Source: Streblospio benedicti
Taxonomy: Eukaryota > Annelida > Polychaeta > Spionida > Spionidae
Direction: 5' to 3'
Assembly (NCBI GenBank): GCA_019095985.1
Contig: CM032659.1
Span: forward strand, 14,157,200 to 14,221,199
DNA length: 64,000 nt
Each line of letters opens with the position of its first letter. Positions within the stretch are counted from its first letter, which is position 1. Positions 1 to 11,700 of the stretch are shown here, one piece after another. Both the position numbers and the translations under genes were made by a program. Below the pieces are notes generated by a model that was given only the letters and a program-made list of their open reading frames with translations, searched no databases and was not told where the DNA came from.

Positions 1-430
1 ATATGGTGACACATGTTAAAGTGTCAAGTGCAGGAAGAAAATAACAATGATTTACATTTTGTACTGCGTTGATTAGTATATATCATAAAACAAAAAAATG
101 ACAGCTTTTTCTTAAATTACCCAAAAATCAATTCTTGACTATGAGAGATAAATTTTATCTTGAATCATTAAGTTTTAAATAAGCCTCAGTGATTTTGTTT
201 GAAAAGCTTGGTAATGAAAAATTGATTTATTGAGAGTGATGTCTCGAAATTCAATTAACTTGCATACATGTATGTTACTTACATTTGCCATGAGATCTTA
301 TAAAAATATGTCTATAGTGACTGGCAATAACGTCATGTTGTTTTGCAGATAATGGCTCAATGATAGTTAAAAAAAAAGATTGCCAAAAAAGTCAACAAAA
401 GATACTGAACAAAAAGGAGTAAACATGTCT

Positions 431-1136
431 TACCGTATTCCTGTGTATTTAAGCCCATGGGCCTAATATCGAAGATGGGCTTAGTGTTTGAATATAAGCC
501 TATGGGTCATTAAGTGAGCATAAGAATAATTTTTCCATAAAAATGATAGTTAAATCCACCTTGAACCCACACAGGGGACCAAGGACCTTCGACAGGAGTT
601 TGAATCAATGTTTGAATATACATATTGGTGACAATCTGCAGCGAGAATACAGCCAAAGTGAGAATTAATTAATAATATACATGTTTTTAGAAATATCTTA
701 CTGGCAGCGTTCTTGTTACAAACGATACGCCATTCTGTAGGAGCTTACACAACACAGCCTCGTTTATAATGCATAAGAAATCTGAACGGACTCGCGCTTC
801 GATCATTAAATGCTTTTTGATCGTAATGGTGAACTTCATCAGTTAATCTAATAATTGCTATTGTGGTTAAACGGAAAACATCATGGATCCTGTCGAAATT
901 CAGGAAACTCATCACTGCCCGCATGGAGTCACACATAAGAACCCATAGTTAAGAAACTTGGTGGTTCTATATAAGGTCAAAATCCAATACTTATTCATCA
1001 CCAAAATATGGTTGGCATAGTATTTAAATATACGCCCCTGGGCTTTTAAATGGGAACTTTTTCCATTTCCAAAATATCCAAAAAGTGCTGTTTTTAGGTT
1101 ATAAACCCTTGGGCTTTAATGCGCAGGGATACGGTA
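431..1136. mobile_element. MITE-like element with 31-bp terminal inverted repeats
   Basis: The left end TACCGTATTCCTGTG and the reverse complement of the right end, TACCGTATCCCTGCG, match at 26 of 31 positions. Both outer ends carry TA, as expected for a TA target duplication of the Tc1/mariner type. No transposase ORF is present. The interior repeats the word AAGCCCATGGGC. Similar words recur at 11320-11475. The rest of 1-2648 is AT-rich and shows no exon I can recognise; it is probably an intron of the deacetylase gene. Confidence 0.6.
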
Positions 1137-2648
1137 ATTCATTATTTCACTTTTAGACATCGTTCTGTACAGCGATTTATAGCCTATTGTCATTGTTTAG
1201 GCTCCATAAAATATCAAGCACAATAATATTTATTAAACATAAGTAATGAACTCAAAATGAAAGCAAATACCAAAATGGATCCTGTGACTAATTATTGTAG
1301 CTCTGTGTAAATGAAACTGAACCGATCAACCCCATCCAAAAACCACGCCAGCTGATATATTGTCTTGTATGGATTGAGGAAAGAGCAAAAAAATGCATAA
1401 ATACATAGAAGAGAACTTGATCCTCCAATCTTTGGCTTCCTTCGTGTCATTTTATGACACTACAATGCATGTATTTTCAGTATCGGATGTTGACATAATT
1501 GATGTTCTTAGAACATCAGCAAATGAATGTAATTCATATGTTTAGAAACGAGGCTAAAGCAAAGTATTTTTTTTAAACATTTCTATAGTGTTTGTCGTTT
1601 TGTAATTGAATTCAATCTGACATGCTATACACGCTATACACGTCTTTAAAATGGTGATATAATTCATAATTTGTTGACAGTTTTATATTGAAGGCTTTAA
1701 TATGGCAATTTAATTAGCCCACTGAATCACCATGCACAGATTTATTAAAATTTGCACAAAGTTAATATAGGTATATAGTTAAGTTAATTTGCAAAAGTAA
1801 ACGAAGTTAATATGTTTTGCAAGTCAACCATAATGATTTTTACTTTAAAAAAACAGCAAGATCTCTTAAGTTTAAAGGAAATCTAGTTGTGGGAAATACC
1901 TATTACCTAATGTATTTGGGTAAATTCGATATGCTCCTCTTGATAATGAGTATTTTTGTTTGACATGTTGATGTTGTCGAATCGAGTGTCCCCATAGAAA
2001 ATCATGTTTGATTGTCAAATCACGAGGTGCCGATATTATCTGTAATAATACTGTCTCGTGAATGACTGAGCATTGACGTAGGTCCAGTAATTAAAATCAG
2101 GTGATACATGTCAAAGATAGGGAGTGAGTTGAGGTCATCATTATCTATATTAGGAGTGAGTTAATTAAATACTGCATCCATTTTTTAATAAGTTCATACA
2201 CATTGTATCGTGCATATTTATGTACATGTAAAAGTTATTTTAGTCAGGACACAAGAGATAGTTTCATTATTCTTGTCTTTATGGATTGTTTTGATTTCTT
2301 TTGGACACAAATTAAGATGCACGAAGTTTCAAAACTTTTTAAGTCTCTCAAATTTATTAAAGTTTAAATATCTAAAATTTCTCCAAAGATACACAGAAGA
2401 GGATATGAATACAAGTGGGAGATCATACATTATGTGATGGACCCCTGACACATATTGGTATTGGTAAAATTGCTTAAAACAAAAGGAAGAATTTGTAACC
2501 CTAAAAGAATTTTAACAAAAGTTTTGAAAGCCAATGTTTCCCTATTTATTTTCAGTTTCAGTGGAATGGAACATACAATTTTCAACCAGTATTAACTACA
2601 GATCTTTGAAATTCAACAAATAATTATTGTATATGTACATTTTTCCAG

Positions 2649-2774
2649 TATCTGAGCCAAACCTGAAGATGCGTAGTAAGATTCTGCTTCGTCAGAAAGC
2701 TCTTGGACTGAAAAATAGTCCTCTTGTCCAGAGAAGAGATATCATGGGCTTGAAAAAGAAGGCCCCACTTTCTA
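2649..2774 (+). CDS. HDAC4: HDAC alternative exon A (14-3-3/NLS segment)
   Basis: 126 nt, acceptor ttttccag and donor gtgagt, phase 1 at both ends. It encodes [16 protein letters not shown] followed by a basic stretch with RRD and LKKKAP. It is a diverged copy of the exon at 4020-4124 and fits the same splice phases, so either exon, or both, keeps the frame. Confidence 0.85.
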
Positions 2775-5700
2775 GTGAGTAGTTTAATGACCTAGAATAA
2801 AATGGTCATGTGACTAGGTTTTAGGTCAGGTCACCAGCGAAGGAAAGCAGTAAACGTAGGTCAGTTTTCAGGTCAAGAAGAATCACATCATATGTAGAAA
2901 CTACTTACTTAGTTGAATGTCTGCCTTGTCTGCTTTGATTTGTTTATCACTGTGCTAAAGCAAGAGAAGACAGTAAGCTGACCACCTTCCTTCAAAAAGC
3001 AAGCTGGATGCCTCAATGCAAAATATGTATCGGAATTGTACCAAATACGCAAGTCACTGAAAAGTGTATGGCAAAACTGTCGTATAGCATATTCTTCAAC
3101 AGAAAAATTGTCAATTATCAGCAAATGTCTTAAGAAGGCAGATTTTCATGGAAAATGTGGTATTGTTTCTGTTATTTTCAAATGTTATTTTAACCAGTGT
3201 ACGTTTCAATTGATACTATCTCTAGAAAGATAGAAAATTAAAAAATAAGATCATGTTTGAGTTTCAAACTTTCATAAAGCGACCACTTCAATCCACCAAA
3301 TAAGAGACCACTTGGTGCCACATTCTGGTCTGTCTTATTTAGAGACTACTGTTTATGTACCGCCTTCATTTTGCTTCAGCACAGTGTTTATATTCAAGCT
3401 GATTTTTTTTAGCTGATACCATTCTGTCTATATGTGAGCCATGATGAAAACCTTGCTTGGCCACAAAAAAATGTGATATCAGCTTTTTTATTGCATGATG
3501 CTCCGATTCTTTTCGTCTAAATGTTTTCTTTTCTTACAGGCTTTTCTTATATATTAGTTTAATATTTTTTTCTACTTTTTAGATCTGTAACACTTTTTTG
3601 TCACTTTTCTGTATTTTTTAAGCTTACTAACTTGTCTAACACAATAGATACTTTGAGAATTTATTAGAAGATTAGGCAAGCCAGTAATTAGCACGCTAGC
3701 TGCTCTAAAATTTGTTGTTTATGTTGTCATAGAAATTATGCAGTATTCTAGCAAATAGTACATGTGTGATACATGGCGCATTTACTTAGTAGGATGTCTT
3801 TGATACTTATTTAAATGATTGAATATTTTAACATTGAAGTCACTGTTCGTACTTATGATATTTCGCGCAATGCATTCACGTTTCATACATTATTGTGTGC
3901 ATGCATGATTACTGCATAGTCTTGTTGTTTTACTGCATATTTGGCATAGTACTTCATTCAGTTGATTGACTTCTGCTCTGCACTTCTTTCTCATGCTTTT
4001 TCACACCTGTACTCTGCAGCTTCCGAGCCTAATCTCAAATTGCGTCTTGCGCTCAAACAGAAGATGCTTGAGCGTAGAAGTAGTCCATTATTGAGGCGAA
4101 GTGTTCACCGTATTCCGACACCTGGTAAGTCTAGTCTGTAAGCCTAGGAAGCGCGGAACGATTTCCCACGTGTTATGTCTGGTAAGTCTTGGTGCAAATA
4201 GATTACCGGTATGTGGACAGAGATGGTCATTTTGCAAAAGTTATATATGATATACTGGTAGTATTTTTTCAAGACCACATATAAACAGCATAGTATGTGA
4301 ATGAATCAACAACAGAATGGATTATTTATATGATGATAATGCTCCTTAATTATTCTACTGTGATGTTAAATTCTTGCTATAATTGAGACCGTAAATTTGT
4401 AAATTTACACAGAATAAGACTTCACAGTTTAACATCAATCTGATGATTGAATATGATTTTGAGTATGAAATTCTGGTCAGCTAAATTCTTATTATTATAA
4501 TTTCATTTATTTCCACTTTGTCTTTATCTTACCTTATTGATATATATTTCCAAATAAGTGAAAATACAAAATAATTATATGATTTAGCATATTTAATACA
4601 ATAATGCTTCTTTTTCAGTTGACACGAGTAACAGCAACCCTGACTCTGGGCCCAACTCGCCCCCTAGTGGCACATCCCAGGGCTCCCAGGGCAGTGTGGA
4701 CGGACCTCCAGGACCCATGCCACCGAAGGAGGTAATGTTATTTTATAGTTTTTAGCTGGCTTTCCATTCACATTATACAATTTGTATATTGGTGGAATAT
4801 AGATTAAAATGAATCATAACATTCCTCGTATATCAAATCCTCACTAAGATGTCCGTTTCTCTACATTGAATTTATCTTTTTAAAATACGATATTCCTCAT
4901 TATGCTTACATAATGTGAGATACTAACATTATGGACAATGCAGAAGGCAAAGTTACAACATTGTAAATACAGGGTGCATTATAACAAAGCCATGATCTTT
5001 CCATTGACTGTTGCAGGAGACACCTCCAGCGGCATTCCCTCTCCAGATGATGTCCAAGATGGTGATCAACCAGAGTATGCCCAACATCAGCATTGGGCAG
5101 CCGCGGGGTGGGGGCGCGGGAGCCGGGGCCGGGGCAGACAACCGGCCCAAGGACCTGTCTGCCAGCGCGTCAGAGGCTGAGATTCGTGCCACGCGGATGG
5201 CTGCACAGCACGGGCTGCCTCTCACCCAGCACATGATGTCCGGACCACTGCCCTACTACCCGGCCGGATGTAAGTACTGCGGGATGTATTAACAGCCATG
5301 TAGAAATCTTCGTTCTTACAACTTCTGCGATTGTTATCTGATTTTATATGGTTCATCATGGCCTAGTTTATAAGATGTTCTAGTGATGACTGTAATGTTT
5401 GCGAATATTCAACAATTGTCTGCGTTTCCACAGTAATGGACGCAGCTGACCCTCTGTACATCGAGGCGCAGATGAAGGCGTTGGAGCTCGCCCGCAGCAC
5501 GGGGCAGCTGCCCCAGATGTCTCCGGTGGCCATGCCGTCGCCCGGCGTGCCCTACAGCGTCCACGGGGCTATGCCCCCCAGCCATGCCGCCATGAACCTC
5601 GCCGAGGCTCAGCAGGCAGCCGCAAACCTGCAGGTACAGCAGAACCACCACTTCTATAAGGAGAACACCTCTATGATAAGAGCAAATGTCATGGTACCAA

Positions 5701-8700
5701 TTTGTTGTAAAGAGACCACACTGTAAATGTCCAAACAAACTAGCTCTCTGTTGTGACCGCTTAAGGCCAGCCTTTGGTTGTTTCTAGTGAAGAGGTTCCA
5801 CTGTATGAGGTCAAACATGCAGTCTCAAAGAGCTGTCAATATAGATTCATTCTTAAGACCTAGAAAGACACCGAGAAAATATTAGCAACTTACTGGAGCT
5901 TTCAACTAGGTGCATGAGATCAGTCCATTATCATATCTAAATTGAAACGCCTCTAGTATTGAGGCCACTCTAACCCAAAGAATGAAGAATACAGTGGCCC
6001 AAACAAAACCTGAACTAAGCTTCTAGTTAGCAAACTTAACGTCCAGCCTTGTGTTACAAAATATTATAAAGATAATGACAATAACTTCTACATAGTATAT
6101 ATGACATCCCTTCACCATGCTGTGTTTGTGTTGTCAGCGCACCCACTCGGCACCGCTGCCGCTGCCTGGCCAGCTGCTGCTCCAGCACCAGCTGCTGCTG
6201 CAGCAGCACAAGCAGCGTGAGCAGCAGCAGCAGCAGGAGCAGAAGCATTACCTCAAGCAGAAACTGGCGTCGTCGATCAAGCTGCGTGCGGCTGCTGGCG
6301 GAGGCGGGGGTCAGAGCGGGGTCGCTGCCGCCGCCGGCAGCAAGAGCAGCAGCCACATGGAGAACGTCGACGAGGAGGCAGAGGTCAGAGTTTGTGTAGT
6401 GTTTTTGTAGTTTTTTTGAAGTTTTGAAATACAGTGGAATGCTGTAGAATGTCCAATGAAGACCACCTCTATAAGTAGACCATTTCTTGCAGTGCAAAAC
6501 CTCCACAAGGAGGCATCTATGAAACCCAATACAGACACCACTTCAGCTCTCTGTTGAGATCACTTGAGACGAGTCCCTTGGGTGACTTTGATAATAAGTT
6601 CTACTGTATTTGTTTTATATTTAACATTTTGTCTTTTTTGTGTGTGTTAATCATGACATTTTGTCCGGCTGTAGGCGCGCCTAGCTGCGGAGATGCGTGA
6701 ATGTCGGGAGGATGACACCGTAGCGACTGAGGACCCACGAGTGACGCGCACCGCCGACCGTGAAGCCTTTGTAAGAAGGGTGAGTAGCAGATACTAGTCC
6801 AGTATAAATTTTCCCAGCCTAGAAATAGTGATTTCTATAGAGTTGATTTTTTGAACACTTTTAAGCTGTGTACATATGGGTACCTGAAAATATAGCTGGA
6901 CTTTCACAACCTTGATCATTTTCTTTTCGAAATGACTGCCATGATGGTCTCTGGCCTCAGATATCAATGAATGATATCAATCATTGTAGAATATTGCATA
7001 ATACATCTTTATATAGCTGTGAACCACGAGTGACTGTAATGTCTTTACAAGTCACAGCTGCTGACTATTGGGTTGCTGTTTATATTATTCTGAGAGATAA
7101 ACATAATATGAAGACTCTCGACCATAATGAGTATGGTAGTATGCTAGAAATTAACATTATAGATCAACAAATATAGCTGAAGGTCATAGGATTATTTCTG
7201 CTCCCCCTGTAGATGCGGCAGCGGGCCATCCAGCCGGACTCTCCTCCCATGCTGGCCTCATCGCTGTCGGCGACCGTTTCCCCAGTAACGAGTGCATCCG
7301 CTGCCGCCGCCAAGCTGCTGTTTCACGCAAACTCGTCTCCGGCACAGTTCAACTTGTCCCTCGATTCTCCACCGCCGTGTGAGGGCAGCGACGACAGCCC
7401 CACTGGTCAGTATCACACAGACCCACCGGTCAGTAACACACACAGCCCTACCGGTCAGTAACACACATACACAGACCCACCGGTCAGTACACAAACATAA
7501 TCAAGTACATGTACATCATTTCCTACACACTTTTCAGCAGAGATTTCATCATCTTGTATATTTAGAGCATCATAGAATCATTTGAAATAATGAATGAAAT
7601 AATGAAATTGACTAAATAAGCAGCATACATGTAGTGTTGTATCAGGCCTGTTATAAAAAGTTCTTGGAGCAGCTCGTACCATATCATGCATCTTTTGAAA
7701 TAATCCATTTTCTGATAATATCAGGCCTGTGTTACGACATGGTGATGCTGCGGCACGCGTGTCTGTGTGGCAGCCAGACGCTGCACCCCGAGCACCCGGG
7801 CCGCCTGCACGCCATCCACGGCCGCCTCCAGGACGCGGGCCTCATCGCACGCTGCAAGCGGTAACTACAACATTTGTCTTGATATAAGATGATTCAGGGA
7901 TTGAGTCCTGGCAGAGGCTATGTGATATAGCCTTATAGACTTGGGGATAGAATCCTCTAAAATCAATATATAATCCCAGTCAGTTAATTTCCAATATGTC
8001 TAAACTTTTTTCTTATTTGAAAGATAAATCTGATATGAGAAACTAAAGAATACGTTCAAGGACATGGTTACCTGTGACTTTATCTCTAACCATGATGGAG
8101 TATAATGCGTGAAACATTGCTGTTTACAAACGCAATCTGTGTCACCATTGTACTCGCCTATTTGATTAGTAGATGTCATCACAAAACAGAGTCCACTGTA
8201 TATATATAGCAAGCGTAATAGAGACGTGCTGTGTTGTGATTGCAGGACACGTTCGCGCCGTGCCACCCTGGACGAGCTCCAGTCGTGCCACAGTGAGGCG
8301 TACACGCTGCTGTATGGCTCAAACCCGCAGAAACTCGCCGACCCAGAGCTCGACCCCCACGTCTTTGGTGAGTAAATACCCTTGGTGAAACAGTATAAAA
8401 AGAGGAGCAGATTTTGCACCTGTGCATTACATCATTTTCCTGTGAACAGCACTGGCTGGTGTCCACGAGTGACAAATTTAAACTTCAATGATACGCGTAA
8501 TGACAACAGAATTGACTGGATTTGCTTAAATCAGAGCTTAACAACATGAGAAATAACTGAATAAAAGATGATTAGAAAATGAAGTAATAATTGAATTTGT
8601 TGATTGTTGATCAATGAGCGTGGTTCTGTAGAGCCGTTGATCCAGCGATTCTGCAAGCTGCCGTGTGGGGGCATTGGTGTCGACTCGGATACGGCATGGA

Positions 8701-11700
8701 ACGAAGCCACCACCCCCGCCGCGGCAAGAGTGGTATGTACCCAACTTTGTAAACAAACTAACTCGATCTGCTTGTGTTGTGTATGTGAAATGGGTTTTAG
8801 CGCCTTTCAGCATACTGTATCTAGCATATAAGGCATTCAAGCTAAAATTTCGCGATATTGATGTATCAGAAACAAAAAAAAATGCTTGTTAGATTTTAAT
8901 GAAACTATCACAGATGTCAGAGGAGGTTTCCAGAAGTACACTGACAAGATTTCATTCAAATGCATATCAAATTTTAGCAGATAATTTCCCATACTAATTC
9001 CAATTTTTACAAGATCTGAAAACAGCAATCCCAGTATTTCGCATGCTTGCCACTCGCGAAATCGTCATCAGTGTCTGAAAAACCCTTGAGTATGTACACT
9101 GACGATGGTTTGTTGCAGGCTGCGGGCTGTGTGATCGAGCTGGCGATGCAAGTGGCCACCGACCAGCTGAGGAACGGCTTTGCCATCGTGCGTCCTCCGG
9201 GACACCACGCCGAGCCCACCCAGGCCATGTGAGTACCAACCCAGCACATTACGCGCCATTCGTTATCCTATTCTCGTTGTTTTTCAAGGGGAATAATGAG
9301 CAGCTATCCTACTTTTATTTAACATAGAACCTCTGATTAAGACCACCTCTCTAATGAAACCACCTCTTTAAGAAGATTGATTTTCACGGTCCCAGACCTT
9401 CATAAAGCTACCAAAATGAAATTCTGTAGAGACCAGCTCTCTATTGAGACCACTTAACACTTATCCCAAGCTACATTTCGTATCACTTGATGGTTATTTG
9501 GATTACACAATCAACTGAAGGTCTGAATATGTGTAAGTGATGTTGTTCCTTCGCTTTCTAGGGGCTTCTGTTTCTTCAACTCCATCGCCGTGGCAACCAA
9601 ACAATTACTGGACAAAGTGGGGATGAAGAAAATCCTCATAGTGGACTGGGACGTTCACCATGGCAACTCCACGCAGCAGGTGGGTGGTCCACAAAGTGCA
9701 GTCACAAGCTAACTTTCTTACGTATACATGTACCCATTCAAGCACTCTAAGGTGGGTACTAAATATCAGGGAACATGATATGAGAGAGTGCCTAACATAG
9801 CAATGATAGTATTGTGATGAATATTGTGACTAAACTAGTAAGTGCTATCCTCTGGTAGTTTCTCTATACTTCCATCCCTGACAAAATTTATAACGTTCCA
9901 TTTGTTTTTCAGATTTTCTACGCGGACCCACGTGTGTTGTACATCTCTCTGCATCGCCACGACAATGGCAACTTTTTCCCGGGCACGGGAGCACCAGAGG
10001 AGTGCGGGATCGAGCGTGGAGTCGGATACAACATCAACGTGGCGTTCTCGGGAGCACTCAACCCGCCTATGGGTGACGCAGAGTACCTCACCGCGTTCAG
10101 GTACGTGCAGGCCACTAGCAGATACAGGCTTTTGGAAAATGTGATAGGTTTATGAGGGAGTGGGGCGGGGGAGTATTTAAGAAATCTTTGAGATTTTCTA
10201 CACAGGGTCGATAGCAGAAATGCAAAAAATAAAATATTTTGGTCACTGGCACCAGCATCAGCTTTTGTTGACATGCCTACTAGTTCATTTACAAATGTGT
10301 GGTTTTCATAACTATTAAAAAAGACATGTCTATAAGGGTACAATGAATGATGCTAGTGCCTTTGATTTTTTATCACAAAAGGGGGCACCCCTCCCACCTT
10401 CTAAATCTGCCTTTAATAACAACATGCTTTACCAACATGAGAAATAAATGAGTAAAAGGATGCTTAGAAAATGAAGTAATAATTGTATTTGTTGATTGTT
10501 AATCAATGAGCGTGGTTTTGTACAGCATGCTATAGAATATGCGCTACACATCAATATTGTATTCTATTGTATGAGATTGACACCTGATGGTTGCTGTTTT
10601 GTCCTACAGGACGGTGGTGATGCCGATTGCGCGTGCATTCGGCCCCGAGATCGTGCTGGTGTCTGCGGGGTTTGATGCGGCAGCCGGCCACCCACCCCCT
10701 GGGGGGGCTACACCGTCTCTCCGCCCTGCTTTGGCTGGATGACCTCACAGCTACAGACGCTGGCAGGAGGAAAGGTAGACAACGTCTCACTGTTTGCATC
10801 CAATTTACAAGTCAAGTCGAGTCAAAAATTGTTTATTATACAGACATGTGGCATATACAAGTATACATTCAATTTACAAAATCATTATAATAACCACCCA
10901 GCCGCAAGGGCTTATAACTCAGTACAAACAAATTTTTATTAGATGTTTGCTTCGAATGCAAGGACCAGGGACCAATCCTCATCAAGCTAATTTATGTTAA
11001 ATAGCGCTAAAGGGATGTGATTCTGGGTGCTAGTTTAGAGCAGAATGATGAACAATACAATGTGACATTCGACATTCTAAAACCATAGCTTCTTTTGTAA
11101 TTCAAACCAGTCAAATTTTCAGTGCATACCGCGTAATACTTTGTGCTTTGCTTCCGATTGCTAGGTATGTCAATAAGCAGGATTTTACCCTGATATGCAC
11201 TGTTTTCAGCTGGTGCTTGTGCTGGAGGGTGGCTATGAGCTCACGCCCATCTGTGACGCCGCCGAGATGTGCTTAAGGACGCTCCTTGGCGAGGAGGTAA
11301 CGCTCCTTTTATTGTCTACAAACGTATAAAGGCCCACCCCCATGTAAAGGCCCACCACTAAACTTGGAATCATATACAAATCTAAACCCTTGAAATTCCA
11401 TTGTAAATTCAAATTCATGTAAAAGCCCACATCCTAAATTGCCAAAATTTCAACCTAAAAGCCCATGACCGTTTTAAACATTGTTGTATAGTGTCACATC
11501 TGTTTAATAGTAACTGTCAAAAATTTATTTTGCAAACTAAGCAAAGTGATCATAGGAGTACAGGGTTTGCTCCGATTATTACAAGCACCTGAAAACACAA
11601 ATGAACATAGTATAAAAAGTTCCTGGAGCTGCAATGCGAATGTACATGCTGCTGTTCTTGACCACTAGATCCCGCTGATGTGCGACGAGGAGCTGGTGCG

